A model generated the notes under the pieces. The model had not been told where the DNA came from. It saw nothing but the letters and a program-made list of their open reading frames with translations, and ran no database searches. Below are positions 1-11,116 of a stretch of DNA of 64,000 nucleotides, in pieces; position 1 is the first letter of the stretch, and each line of letters starts with the position of its first letter. The DNA is from Mesomycoplasma lagogenitalium (GTDB lineage: Bacteria > Bacillota_I > Bacilli_A > Mycoplasmatales > Metamycoplasmataceae), in NCBI RefSeq assembly GCF_029854295.1, contig NZ_CP122979.1, forward strand, positions 806,001 to 870,000, given 5' to 3'. Position numbers and translations under genes: made by a program.

Positions 1-997
1 AATTAATTTCGCTTAAATCAATAGTTTTAATTGTTTTTTTATCTTGCTCAATTTTTAAATCAAACATTGTCTCTAAATTTTTAGATGCATAGTAGGTTCT
101 AATATTAGTAAATAAGTTAAATAAATTAGTTGTAGCATTAGTGGACAATGCTTTTCTAAAAATATAAACAGAACCAATTGAAACATTGAAATAATTTTGA
201 CTATAAATAAATAATAAAACTATTACTCCTGTATATTCTAAAATCTCAATAAAATTTTTGGAAAAGAATTTATTTTTTACTTCCATTTTAGAACCCTGGT
301 AAGATCCGAAATAAAATTCGTAAATGTATTTTGCTAAAAAATTTTCAACTAAGTGGGTTTTATTATTAAAATAAAATTGAGAATAGCCTTCTAATAATTC
401 ATTTGTTTTATCAATTAAATCATTAAATGCTTTTTGACCACTTTCAATTCCTGATTGTGTATTTTTAAAACTGACAATATTAGGAATTGAAATAATAATT
501 GATACGATTATAAAAATTATCAATGTTATTCAACTATTTATTGAAAAAATAATTATTAAAATTATTATAAAAATAACCGATGTTATAATATTAACTAAAG
601 AAATGAAACGATTAAAATAATAATTATCTGAATTATGAATTACATGATTATAGGCATCTGCGCTAGAATATTTTTTAATTTCACCAGCACTAACATTTTT
701 ATATTGATTTATAAAATCTCTTGCTACAGATTTTGAAAAATAAATATTATTTTTATTGTATAAACTATTTCAAAAATAGTTAGATATTAGAATAACTATT
801 TCCAAAAAAGCTATAAAAACTATAAAAATTAAAAACATTGAAAAATTATTTAATTCATTAATTTTAATTTTTCCTAATAAAGCATCAATTGCAAATGCTT
901 CTATCGATGTTATGATAGCTGGTAAAACAGCAATTAAAATTGAAAAAACAATTAACATTAAATTTCTAAATTTATTGTGCTTAAATACTAAATGCAT
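1..997 (-). CDS. ABC exporter, membrane domain (C-terminus outside window)
   Basis: About 332 residues are visible, all belonging to a transmembrane exporter domain with several hydrophobic segments (near residues 10-35, 55-80, 150-200 and 265-285). The frame is open to base 1 when TGA is read as Trp, so the ATPase domain should lie beyond the window edge. The ATG at 995-997 follows an AGGAGG-type ribosome site. It overlaps the end of the upstream ABC gene by 10 bp, so the two are co-transcribed and probably form a heterodimeric exporter. Substrate is unknown; peptide, lipid or drug export would fit the family. Identification rests on the fold and the neighbour, since no ATPase motif is visible here. 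Confidence 0.75.
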
Positions 998-2553
998 TGT
1001 TCCTCCAAATTAATAATTTCATCATAACTGTTTTCATCATTTAAATTTTGTACTCCATTAATTAATAATAAATTATGATCATTAAACAATTCATTTTTAA
1101 TTATTTCTGCATTTTCTGGATCAATATTTCCATATGCCTCATTTAAGATTCACACTTTTTTATCACGATAAAATTGTCTTGCAAAATTAATTCTTTGTTT
1201 TTCGCCTGTTGATAATTCATCATCTTTTTCAATTGTTTTTTCAATATCAAAATCAATTAAAGTTGATTTAGCTAAAGCATTTTTTACTTTATTTTGCTCA
1301 TTTTCATCTCACAATGCAACATTATTATAAATACTTGTTTTAAATATAAAACTTTTGGAATTTAAAAAAGATATACTATTTTTTAATAAATAATCATCTA
1401 TTTCTTTTAAATCCATATCATTTATTAAAATTGTCCCTTGATATTCCTGCTCTTCTTTTAAAATCAAATTAATTAAAAGTGTTTTTAAATTACCGGTTTC
1501 ATCAATTAATGCATATTTTTTCCCACTTTGGAAACTAAAAGAGAAATTTTTAATTAATGTTTTTTCCTCTTTTACATAACTAACATTTATAAATTCAATT
1601 TTACTAATTAAAATTTCTTGCTTGTTATTTTCAATTTTATTATATTCACTAAAAATTTTAATGTATTTTTTAAAGGAATTATAATCTTGTAAAAATTTAA
1701 TAGTATTTTTAATTGCTAAAACAATATTTAAAAATATTGAAGGCAAAATAAAAACAGTTCCTATTTGTAAATTATTAAAATAAATAAAATAACCAATTAA
1801 AAAGAAAAATAAAAGATTTGCAAAAGTAAAAAATCCTGAATTAATAACCTCAATTAGCAAGGCTTTATTTTTGTTTTTATTAAAATCGGCAATTCATTTT
1901 TTAATAATTTTGTCTGATTTTTGAACAAATTTATCAGGTTTATTTAAATAATAAAGCATAATAAAGCCGTCAAAATTATTTTTTAATAGAGCATGATATT
2001 TTTCCTGATTTGAACCAAATTTACTGTTGATTTTAGCGGCTATAAAACTTAAAAATGTTGGAAAAATAAATGTAATTACTACTATTAATAAACCAATTAA
2101 TGCTAATTTTCAACTAGTAAAAAATATTATAAAAATTGAACAAATCATTAAAGAAATTGATAAAAGCGAATTAAATGCCGATTGAAATATTGTTGAACTA
2201 ATTTGTTTTGCTCTAACTTCAATTCAATATAAATATGTTCCTGATTTGTTTTTCTCCACATCGATGGCTTTGCTATTTGCTATGGCATTAGAAATATTTT
2301 CATTTAATTTTAAATTAAATTTTAATTCTAATTTGCTTTTTAAAAAACCGCTAACAATTGTAAAGAAAGCCGTATTTAAAACTAATGTAATTAATAAAAT
2401 TGTATAAAAATTAAACTTACTATTATCTTTTGCTGATATTTCGTTAATAAAATTACCCAAATAGTAAACTGAAATAGTAGGTAATAAATAACTAATAATT
2501 GAAGTTATTATTGTTGCAAATAACAAAAATTTAAAATTTTTTAGTATTTTCAT
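988..2553 (-). CDS. ABC exporter fused membrane/ATPase protein with degenerate ATPase motifs
   Basis: 521 aa. The N-terminal ~310 residues are membrane-spanning; the C-terminal part is an ABC ATPase domain. Its motifs are eroded. The Walker A region reads DETGNLKT, keeping K-T but losing key glycines. The signature reads LSTGE instead of LSGGQ. Walker B ends ILNEA rather than ILDEA, and the H-loop histidine appears replaced by glycine (LLLINGVQN). This resembles the non-catalytic subunit of heterodimeric ABC exporters, with the downstream gene (start 997) supplying the active partner. Start is the ATG at 2551-2553, 80 bp after gyrB on the same strand. Alternative: a decaying gene, although the full-length frame argues that it is still translated. 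Confidence 0.8.
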
Positions 2554-2633
2554 AAAATTCCTTTAAATTATTTAATAAAAAATGCAAAAAGAAAATCTTT
2601 TTACATCATTAATTATTTTATCTTTATTTGTAA

Positions 2634-4559
2634 TTATAAGTCAATATTTTTTACAAATTTTGCATTTTCTTCGATAAACTCACGTCTTGGAGCAACTTCC
2701 TCGCCCATTAATTGCTCAAAGACTTGTGAAGCAATCATTGCATCTTCAATTTGCACTTGAAGCATTTTTCTAGCAACAGGATCCATAGTTGTTTCTCATA
2801 ATTGACTAGGATCCATTTCTCCAAGTCCTTTGTATCTTTGAATTGTTACTTTTACATCACCAATTCTAGATAAAATTTCTTCTTTTTGTTGGTCGTTATA
2901 TGCATATTCGTCTTTTTTCCCGTAAGAAATTTTATATAAAGGTGGTTGAGCAATATAAATAAATCCATATTCAATTAAAGGTCTAAAATATCTGTAGAAA
3001 AATGTTAATAATAATGTTCTAATATGAGCGCCATCAACATCAGCATCAGTCATAATAACGATTTTATGATATCTTAATTTGTTTATATTAAACTCAGAAC
3101 CAACACCAGTTCCAAAAGCGGTTATTAAAGATAAAATTTCTTCATTTTTAAATAATTTTTCATCACTTGTCTTTTGCGAATTAATTACTTTTCCTCTTAA
3201 AGGTAAAATCGCTTGATAATGACGATCTCTTCCCATTTTAGCACTTCCGCCAGCTGAATTACCTTCGACGATATATAATTCAGCTATTTCAGCATTTTTA
3301 GTTGAGCAATCAGCTAATTTACCTGGTAGTGAACCAATTTCAAATGGCCCTTTTCTTTTTGTTGCTTCTCTAGCAGAAGCAGCAGCCCTTCTTGCTTTTT
3401 GCGCTAGTAGGTTTCTTTCAATAATTTTTCTAGCTTCACCAGGATTTTCATTTAAAAATCTTTCAAACACTTCTGAAAATACTTTATTAACAGCTGGTCT
3501 TACATCTTTATTAATTAATTTTCCTTTTGTCTGTCCTTCAAACATAGGATCGCTATGTTTGATTGAAATAACGACAAACATTCCTTCTTTTAAATCGTCT
3601 CTAGAAAATTTATCAGTGTCAGATTTAATAAATTTATTATCCATTGCATAATTATTTAAAATTCTTGATAAAGAATCAAATAAACCAGTTTCGTGAGTTC
3701 CGCCTTCTTTGTTGTAAATATTATTTGCATAAGTTAAAATTTCTTCTCGATCTTCTTGAACATATTGTAATGCAACTTCAACACTTATATCAGTAGATTT
3801 TTCCTCGCCTAAATTAAAAATACCTTCAGCATAAATTGATTTTTCTGTAATTTTTTCATAACCTTTTGTTAGTTCTGAAATATAATCAATAATTCCGCCT
3901 TCAAAACAAAATTCTTTTTTAATATTCGACCTTTCATCGAAAATTAAAAATTTCAATCCTTTTGTTAAATATGCAGTTTGTTTAATTCTGTCAATAATAG
4001 TATCGATTTTAAATTCATGCTGTTCCATGATTGTAAAATCAGGTTTAAACATTATTGTTGTTCCTGTTTCATCAATTGGACACTCTCCAATAACTTTTAA
4101 ATCGTCAACCTTTTTACCACCATCAATAAATTCCTGAAAGTGAATTTTTCCTTCTCTTTTTATTCAAACCTTTAAATTTGAACTCAAAGCATTTACAACA
4201 GATGCCCCAACACCATGCAATCCTCCGGAAACTTTATAAGCATTGCTATCAAATTTTCCACCAGCATGTAAAATAGTTAAAACAACTTCAGCCGCAGACA
4301 CTCCGTGTTTTGGATGAATGTCTGTAGGAATACCTCTACCATTATCACTTATTTTTGCATAGCCGTCTTTAGTAATTGTGATAGAAATTTCATTAGCAAA
4401 ACCAGCTAAAGATTCATCTACTGAATTATCAACAATTTCTCATATTAAATGATGTAACGCTAAAATTCCGGTGCCACCAACATACATTCCAGGACGTTTT
4501 CTTACTGCTTCTAAACCTTCTAACGATTGAATGCTACTTGCACCATATTCATTGCTCAT
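2634..4559 (-). CDS. gyrB: DNA gyrase subunit B
   Basis: 641 aa, normal length for GyrB of this group. The GHKL ATPase domain is at the N-terminus ([39 protein letters not shown]), the transducer domain follows, and the TOPRIM domain carries EGNSAGGSA and the metal-binding [11 protein letters not shown]. The C-terminal tail has [15 protein letters not shown]. It introduces negative supercoils with GyrA, which is not in this window. ParE is a close relative, but start [11 protein letters not shown] and the tail favour GyrB. ATG at 4557-4559 is preceded by AGAAAGG. The conjugative element begins only about 120 bp upstream and leaves the gene's promoter intact. Confidence 0.93.
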
Positions 4560-4604
4560 AATCACACCTTTCTATTATATTTTCTTATATAAAATATATT
4601 TTAA

Positions 4605-4636
4605 ATTATACTATTTTTTGGCCATTTTTAAAGCAA
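4605..4636 (-). promoter_or_regulatory. Putative gyrB promoter
   Basis: On the minus strand a TATAAT box (4605-4610) lies about 45 bp before the gyrB ATG. A possible TTGCTT -35 (4631-4636) sits 20 bp further, slightly beyond ideal spacing. The candidate element boundary at 4678 lies just upstream, so the promoter would have survived insertion. Confidence 0.5.
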
Positions 4637-4677
4637 AAATATATTTTGTTAATGTAAATAAATTCGCGAAATTTAAG

Positions 4678-4700
4678 AGTATCACAATAAATCGGTTGCT
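4678..4700 (+). repeat. Left ICE terminal inverted motif
   Basis: AGTATCAC, 8 nt spacer, GGTTGCT. The reverse complement matches the motif at 31350-31373 (AGCAACC, 9 nt, GTGATACT). Fifteen matched positions in inverted orientation at opposite ends of the ICE suggest recombinase-binding termini. A further inverted TGATACT lies at 4789-4795. Confidence 0.55.
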
Positions 4701-4717
4701 AAAAAAGCAACTTTTTT
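4695..4717 (+). terminator. Rho-independent terminator just upstream of the first ICE gene
   Basis: Stem GTTGCT (4695-4700), loop AAAAA, stem AGCAAC (4706-4711), then TTTTTT. It ends only 15 nt before the ATG at 4733, so any transcript entering from the left must pass it before reaching the operon. It could insulate the ICE or act as an attenuator. The stem's left arm is also part of the terminal motif. Confidence 0.6.
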
Positions 4718-4732
4718 ATTTTAAGGAGAAAT

Positions 4733-5488
4733 ATGAAGTGATTAACAAATTTTAAAAATGAAAATAAAATCAAAATTAAAATAAGTTTTGATACTCTTAA
4801 TCTGCTAAAAAATCAAAAAAGTTCGCTTTTGATATTAGTTATTTTAAAACTTTTAAAAATTTCTAAAACAAAAACAATAAATTCAGTTGAACTAAAAAAT
4901 ATTGTAAATATTTCTAAATCAAGTTTTTATTTTTCACTAAAAAATTTAATTGATAAAGAAATTATTAAATTTGAAAATGGACGAATTTCATTAATTGAAA
5001 AAACTAAATCAAAAAGCCCATTTATTTTAATTAATGATATGAAACAACTTGAAAATATTGGAAAAATCACTCCTAAAGAGTTAATTTTAGTTTCTTTTTC
5101 CAAATTTATAATTGAAAAGAAAACTAAAAAAGTAAAAGAGAAAATAAAAACAAAACATAATGATTTTATTCATTATAAGTTGAAAATAACTAATAATCAG
5201 CGATTTTGTAGAGAAAATTGTCTCTACCAAACAAAAGAAACTGAATTAAAATTCAATTTTTTCTATTCTGTTTTTAGTAAAACAAAACTTCATTTTACAT
5301 ACATTAAAAGAAAGTTCAATTCAGATTCTTTTATTAAATTATTAAATAATTTTACTAATAAACTAAAAATAATGTCCATAAATGTTTTATATAAATTTTC
5401 TAAAATTAAACAGCATTTTTATACAAAACACAGTATGAATTTAATCATTGAAAACAATTTAAAAAACTCATTTAATTCAGTATATTAG
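4733..5488 (+). CDS. ICE left-end protein with probable winged-helix domain
   Basis: 251 aa, basic, Lys/Asn-rich. Residues about 40-75 (VELKNIVNISKSSFYFSLKN followed by a KEIIKFENGRISL beta-hairpin) look like a winged helix-turn-helix, so DNA binding is likely; the C-terminal half has no motif I recognise. ATG at 4733 follows AAGGAG at a good distance. As the first gene of the ICE, placed next to the terminal motifs and behind a terminator hairpin, a regulator or initiator of excision or replication is a reasonable guess. The 12-bp inverted repeat 4673-4684/4789-4800 encloses its start. Function is inferred only from fold and position. Confidence 0.6.
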
Positions 5489-5503
5489 TAAAAAAGGAGA
5501 AAA

Positions 5504-5767
5504 ATGAACAGAATGAATCAAATATCTAAAAAAGATAAAGAAAGGATAATTGAAGATTTTTTATTAGAAATTGTTGAAAAAATCAAAAAAGGAGAAGATG
5601 TTAAATTAAAACATCTAGGAACTTTTAAAATAAAAAACCTTGAAAAATACAAGTTTTATAATTTCACAACCTCTACTTTTGATGAATATGAAAACTATAA
5701 AAAACTTAAATTTTCTGTAAATAAAAAATTAAAAAAACAAATTAATTCAGAAATTTTTGAAAGTTAA
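5504..5767 (+). CDS. HU/IHF-like DNA-binding protein
   Basis: 87 aa, close to the usual ~90 aa. It shows the HU pattern: N-terminal helices with KKDKERIIEDFLLEIVEKIK, the VKLKHLGTFKIK strand that matches the HU GxGTF core, a divergent DNA-binding arm, and the C-terminal FSVNKKLKKQI strand-helix seen in HU as F.pgK.LK. The arm lacks the usual RNPxTG, so it is a diverged family member. AAAGGAG lies upstream of ATG 5504. HU-type proteins bend DNA and assist recombination and replication; an ICE-borne copy probably serves ICE DNA transactions. It starts 15 bp after the previous gene. Confidence 0.7.
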   Translation: MNRMNQISKKDKERIIEDFLLEIVEKIKKGEDVKLKHLGTFKIKNLEKYKFYNFTTSTFDEYENYKKLKFSVNKKLKKQINSEIFES

Positions 5768-5769
5768 AT

Positions 5770-6018
5770 ATGAGTGAGCAATTAATACAAATATTAATTC
5801 ATATTGTAATTTTTGCGATTATCGCTTTACTTATTGCAATTATTACTATTAGATTATTTTTCCCTAAAAAATGACTAGAAATAAAAGAAAGTTTTCAATC
5901 TAATGAAAAAGAAACAGAAGAAAAAAAGCAAAAAGATAAAAAAGAAAAAATAGAAGATAAAAAAGAAGAGCCAAAAACAAAGAAAGTTACAAAAAAATCA
6001 AAGAAAGAGGATAAATAA
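5770..6018 (+). CDS. Small single-pass membrane protein with charged tail
   Basis: 82 aa. Residues 4-28 form one hydrophobic segment (ILIHIVIFAIIALLIAIITI). The rest is a very Lys/Glu-rich cytoplasmic tail. ATG 5770 lies two bases after the HU-like gene stop; its own stop overlaps the next start (TAATG). It is the first of a cluster of small membrane proteins preceding the pilin-like and channel genes, so a role as an accessory part of the conjugation apparatus is inferred from position. No family recognised. Confidence 0.6.
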
Positions 6019-6200
6019 TGCTTGAAATATATGGAATTTATTCACTAATAGTATTAGCCGTTATTATTACTGCTGTTTTAATTGGTTTTGGTGCTTGAAA
6101 ATTACAAAAATACATCTTTAAAAAGAAAAAAGAAAAAGCAAAATCTGAAGCAGTAGAAGAAGTGGAAAATTTAGAAGTGAGAAAAAAAGATGATAGATAA
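6018..6200 (+). CDS. Small single-pass membrane protein
   Basis: 60 aa. One N-terminal hydrophobic stretch (YSLIVLAVIITAVLIGFGAW, residues 8-27, with Trp from TGA) is followed by a KKKKEK-type charged tail. Start overlaps the previous stop by one base and the end overlaps the following gene by 11 bp, indicating translational coupling. Same architecture as its upstream neighbour without clear sequence identity. Probably a minor conjugation-channel component; this is inferred from context only. Confidence 0.6.
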
Positions 6201-6525
6201 TAAAATTTTAAGTTTGTTTAGTAATTCCGATACAACCAACAATGTAGCGAAAATTAATAGCACAACAGAACGAATATTTAAACAAATAAATATCTATTTT
6301 ACTCCAATTTTAATAATTGCCACTTTAGTTTTACTGATTATATCAATTGTTTTTATTTTTATGATGGGTATAAAACCAAATGAAGCACAAAAATATAAGG
6401 ACAAACTAAAATATACCATCTTTTCCGCAATCGGTTTAGGAATGATAGTGATGATTATTTTACCAATTTTAATAGGTTTCTTATTGCCTGGTGGAGATAC
6501 TTCAACAGCAATTCCGACTGGCTAG
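6190..6525 (+). CDS. Pilin-like conjugal transfer protein (VirB2/TrbC-like topology)
   Basis: 111 aa. Two hydrophobic segments (about residues 37-60 and 79-101) flank a short polar loop with KYKDKLKY, the layout of VirB2/TrbC-type pilins. It sits immediately before the VirB6-like and VirB4-like genes, as in the mycoplasma ICE family typified by the Mbov_0395 pilin-like protein. ATG at 6190 overlaps the preceding gene by 11 bp. No classical signal peptide is seen at the N-terminus, which is polar for ~35 residues. Assignment rests on topology and gene order. Confidence 0.65.
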   Translation: MIDNKILSLFSNSDTTNNVAKINSTTERIFKQINIYFTPILIIATLVLLIISIVFIFMMGIKPNEAQKYKDKLKYTIFSAIGLGMIVMIILPILIGFLLPGGDTSTAIPTG

Positions 6526-6537
6526 GATATAAACACA

Positions 6538-7758
6538 ATGGGTGCTTGATTAGTAGATAAGATAGTTAATCCTATTGCCTTTTTCTTTTTTAGTATTCTA
6601 TGAACGACATTTGTCGCTTTACCTTATGTATTACTTGAAGCGATAAACTTTGTAAAAAGTATTTTCGGTTTTGGATTTATTAGACAATTATTTTTTGGTA
6701 AATCAGAAAATTTTGAATATTTTAATTTACCTTGAATTTTTTTAATATTATCGTCTTTAGCAATCATTATTTCATTAGTTATTTTATGTTATATTATTTT
6801 TAAAAATGCTGTTTCATTTAAAGAAAATAATTCAAAAGAAATATTAAAACAAGGTCTAAAAACTTTTGCTTTAATATTATTAATGCCAATAATTTACTTT
6901 ATTTCATTATTACTTTTAGAAGTATTAAATGAAATGATTAGACAAATATTTTTTTCAGATAACAATTTATCTGAAATGCAAAATTTATTTGTAAAATTAA
7001 AACCACAAAATGTTGCAGAAAATGAATGATTGAATTTAGTAAAATCATACTTTTTTGATGTAGAAACTATTAGAAACTCTTGAAATAACTTTGCTTGAGG
7101 AGATGGTTTCCAAATGATTTTAATGTTTTTAATAATAATAGTCATCTTAGCAATTTTTCAATTGTGAATGATAATTAATTTAGGTAAAAAAATAATTATT
7201 ATGTATATTTATATGGTTATTTCGCCTGTGTTAATTAGTTTAATAATGGCCGATAATGAAAAAGAATATTCTAAATTTAAATCAGAAATGAAATCGTCAT
7301 TAGTTTCTTTAATAACTGCAGAATTCTTTTTTAATGTTTTCTTTTTATTTATTATATTTTCAATAAATTTCAATGTTGATTTAGCAAGTGGATTACCAGC
7401 AATTATTAATAATTCAATTAACTTTATATTTAAAATTGTTGCAATTGCAGCGGGTTGTTATGGAGTTAAAGAATTTATAGCAAAAATGGAAGCAAATTCA
7501 CCAACAGTTTCCAATGTCGTTTCGGGAGCAAAATCGTTAGCAAGTGGGGCGATTGCAAAAAATCCAATTCTGGCTAAAAGCGGATTAGCAAAAATGGCTT
7601 CACCAAATTCTAATAGTGCAAGTTCTGCTCCAACAGTAAAAGAAAATGTTGAAAAAAACAAAAATTTTAGTTCTATTCCACAAAATAATAATTGAAATGC
7701 TTTTAAAAATAACCAAGGTGGATTTTCAACAATTCCTACAAAGAAAGTTTCTAAATAA
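6538..7758 (+). CDS. Polytopic ICE membrane protein, VirB6/TrbL-like
   Basis: 406 aa. Residues 1-330 contain about six to seven transmembrane segments with many TGA-encoded Trp. The C-terminal ~90 residues are Ser/Ala/Asn-rich and probably flexible, a layout common in VirB6/TrbL channel proteins. The position between a pilin-like gene and a VirB4-like ATPase matches the mycoplasma ICE transmembrane protein family represented by Mbov_0396. It likely forms the inner-membrane DNA channel. Start ATG 6538 is 12 bp after the previous stop. No catalytic motif is expected or seen. Confidence 0.7.
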
Positions 7759-7772
7759 TGAAAGTATAAACT

Positions 7773-10403
7773 ATGAAATATCAAATTAAAAGATTAAAAC
7801 AAAGTAAAAAGATTATTATTTTTAAAGGTTTAGCATTAGTAGATTTTCTATTTTTAGGAATTATTTTATCAATCGCTTCTCTTCCTATAATTTTTATACA
7901 AAATAATAATTGAATATTAAAAATATCTTTATTTGTCGTAATTACTTTAGCATTATTACCTTTAATAGTTAAATACAGAAAGCATCAATCAAAGGGATAT
8001 CAAATTATTATTAGAATGTTTAAATATATCTCTTCTGCTAAAAAATATAAACGAATTAAAGGCAAAAATAATAAAGGTAATTTAAACAATATTATTCCAT
8101 ATTCATCTTTTGGTAAAAATTGCATTATAAACAAAGATGGAAAAAGTGTTTTTGGAGCATTGAAAATTTACGGTAAAAATATAACATCAGAATCAAAAAA
8201 TGACCAATTAACGATGATGAAAAATTTAACTGATTTTTTCAATAAAATCAAAACTAAAGCAACATTAGTTAAATTACCAGTTAAAGAAGATTTAACTAAA
8301 AATTTAATTTCAATTAAAGATAATAAAGCAAAAATTGAAAATATATCAAAATTTTACGATGAATGAAATAATGAAATAACTTTTGATTTTTCTCAGAAAA
8401 TGAAAAGTGAATACTATTTAATTCTTTACGAACAAGATGAAGAAAAATTAGAATTAGAAATTAATGATTTATCAAGAGAATTAAGTGTTTGTAAAATAGT
8501 TTCTGAAAAATTAAATACTAAACAATTAGCAAATTTAATTAATGAAATTTATATTCACGATCCAGAATTTGATTTTGAGAAACTAAAAAAAGATAAAATC
8601 ACTTTAAATTTTGATAATGTGGAATTTAAAAAAGATTATTTTAAAATTGATGGAAATTTTTATTCAACACAAACTATACACGAATATGGAACATTATTAA
8701 AAAACGATTGAATTTGAAAAATTTTTAATACTCCTAGTGTTGTTATATGGCATATAAATACAATTGATATTGAATTATTTTTAAATAATATTAATAGAAC
8801 AGAAATTAATGCCGAAATGAATGCTTTTGAAGAAAAAAATCGTCCTAAATCTAGAAAAATGAATCAAGAGATAGAGGCGATTAAAGAAATAGTTGACTCT
8901 GCTATGAGCGGACAAGAAAATATTGTTGAAAGCACAATTATATTTTTAACTAAAGCCACTAATTTACAAACAATTAAAAAAGTTAAAACGATTAACGAAA
9001 GAAATTTATCAAGTATTAATTCTAAAATTGATAATTTAATTTACCGTCAATTTGAAGGATTTTCAGCAAGTTTATTTATTAAAAACGATTTATTAAAAGA
9101 ATTTCAAGAACAAGCAGTGTCAAACATTTCATATGGATGACCATTTGTAATTGAAGAATTTAATGATGGAACTTTTCCAATTACAGGTATAGATAAAAAT
9201 AATAATGTTCCCATCTTTTTTGATCCAAGATTAAAAAAATCAGATAGAACAAACCATAATATGTTTATTTTTGGAGAACCTGGAAAAGGAAAAACAACTT
9301 TTACTAAAAAGATAATGTTATCTAATTTAGCCAAAGGTGATGAAATCATTTTAATTGATACTCAAAACGAATTTACTGATTTTGTAGAAAAATTAAATGG
9401 TCAAATGATTAATTTAGGTTCAGATAATGAAATTGTTATTAACCCTTTACAAATAAGAAACTTTTGAAATCCAAGACCCTTAACAGAAGAAGAATATAAA
9501 TTTAATAATGAATCACTTTTAATTCAACAAGAAAATTTTATGGAAGTTTGATTAAAGTTGCTTTATGGTGATAAATTAGGTGTTAATGAAAGAGATATGA
9601 TTATCTATTATTTAAAAGATTTATATAAATCATTAGGTTTTTATGACACAAATGAAAATTTAAGTCAATTACCAAATGAAAAATATCCTATAGTTTCCGA
9701 TTTAATTAAACACATTCAAAAGGGAATGAAAAAATCAAATATCGCTTTTGATAATAAAACCAAAATCAATGTTTTAAGAACTTTAAAATTAGATTTTGAA
9801 AATAATGGAAAATTCGCCAAAAGTTTTAATAATCATTCAACACTTGAATTAAATAATAAGGTAATTTGTTTTAATATTTCTTCTTTAATAAATTCTGAAA
9901 ATAAAAACTTATTGGATTCGTATTTCTATTTATTAGTAAGTTATTTACAAGGAAAAATATCTTTACAATCAGATAAACAGAATTTTATTTGATTAGTATT
10001 TGATGAATTTCACAAGTATGTAAAAAGCGATAATATGATGATTTTTAACTTTATCTATTCAATGGCAAAAGAGGGAAGAAAATTCCGTTCTAATTGTATT
10101 TTAACAACCCAACAAGTTCACGATTTAACAAGAACTGATGCTCTTGCTTCAATGGGTCGTTCAATTATAGAAAGTTGTCAATATCTAGTTTTATTTAGTA
10201 TTAAAGCCGATTCATTATCTAAAATTGATAGTTTCTTTTCAAGTATTGGTGGTCTTTCAGAAAACGAAAAAAGCAATATTTCTTTATTTAGACAAGGTGA
10301 GTGTTTATTAATTGTCTCACCTTTAAGAAGATTTCAAATAAAAGTTAATTACAATCAACTTGAGCAAGAATTTTTCTTTAAAAAGAATCAGCAATCACAA
10401 TAG
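7773..10403 (+). CDS. Conjugal transfer ATPase, VirB4/TraE-like with VirB3-like N-terminus
   Basis: 876 aa. Residues 18-70 form two transmembrane segments resembling a fused VirB3. A VirB4 N-terminal domain follows, including RQFEGFSASLF. The P-loop is GEPGKGKTT near residue 500 and Walker B is WLVFDEFHKYV near 750, followed by the TTQQVHDL region typical of VirB4. The protein would power substrate transfer and assembly of the secretion channel at the membrane. It corresponds to the mycoplasma ICE CDS17/TraE group (Mbov_0397 family). Start ATG 7773 was chosen because the in-frame upstream ATG is followed by a stop. All motifs are intact, so the ATPase is probably functional. Confidence 0.9.
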
Positions 10404-10413
10404 AAAGGAAAAA

Positions 10414-10731
10414 ATGAAAAAAGCATTAAATATTATTAATATTGTTTTTAAAATAGGTTTTTCAATTTTGCTACTTTTACAAGCATTTATTATAACTTAT
10501 CTTTTTATTTGATGAAATTCAACTTCAACTTCCGATAGTCAAATATTAATTGAAAGCAAGGAAATAGCACTTGAAATAAGCAAAATATATTTAACACTTT
10601 TTATTATTGTATGAATTTCAGTGATATTAATATTAATTTCCCTAATTTTAGAAATAATTCTTGGAATTAAAAAATGAAAAATTAATTTTATAGATTTATT
10701 TTTTAACAGCAAAAGGAAAACTAATGTTTAG
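10414..10731 (+). CDS. Small two-pass membrane protein
   Basis: 105 aa with two hydrophobic segments (about 8-35 and 65-92) separated by a polar loop, and a basic C-terminus. AGAAAGGA precedes ATG 10414. The end overlaps ssb by 8 bp, so expression is coupled. Not a family I recognise; location directly after the VirB4-like gene suggests an accessory channel protein. Confidence 0.6.
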
Positions 10732-11101
10732 CATTAATCAATTAACAATAACGGGAAAAATGGTTGAAAAACCTAAATATAAAAAGATTAAATTTAAAGA
10801 TAAAGATGTAGAAAATGCCGTTTTTTGCTTGCAACTTCTAGATGAAAATAAAACTGAAAATATTATTGAAATCAATGTTTGAGGCAGATTAGTAAAAACA
10901 ATTGAAAAAATTTCTAACGATGATTATCTTTTAATAAATGGAAAAATTACTGCTAACAATTATAAAGAATATAAAAATATTGTAATTATTGCTAATAGTA
11001 TCCAAATTATCAAAAACAATAATTATAAACTTTTTGATACTAATGATAAAAGCGAACAAGTCGATGATGATAACAATCTTCATCAAATATCATTAGATTA
11101 A
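10724..11101 (+). CDS. ssb: Single-stranded DNA-binding protein (ICE-encoded)
   Basis: 125 aa. The OB-fold pattern of SSB is clear: INQLTITGKMVEKPK at the start, then AVFCLQLLDE, IEINVWGRLVKTI (the conserved VvfWgk-like strand) and DDYLLINGKITANNY. The C-terminus is acidic with a hydrophobic end (HQISLD), reminiscent of the partner-binding tip although not the usual DDDIPF. It would protect transferred single strands. Mycoplasma ICEs commonly encode such an SSB (CDS12). It overlaps the preceding membrane gene by 8 bp and is followed by a region of competing hairpins. Confidence 0.85.
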
Positions 11102-11116
11102 TTTTAACAATTTTGA

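Noticed and set aside
2224-4052. Several separate short genes in the first 4.6 kb and elsewhere
   Set aside because: They are pieces of single genes once TGA is read as Trp.
4660-4680. 8-bp target-site duplication around the ICE
   Set aside because: The bases flanking 4678 and 31373 do not match in any register I tried within four bases.
4531-4755. Plus-strand frame across the gyrB start and ICE left end
   Set aside because: Overlaps the gyrB start and promoter and the terminator; no SD; composition unlike a protein.
7458-7784. Minus-strand reading frame opposite the VirB6-like gene
   Set aside because: Shadow of the real gene; no ribosome site and no plausible protein.
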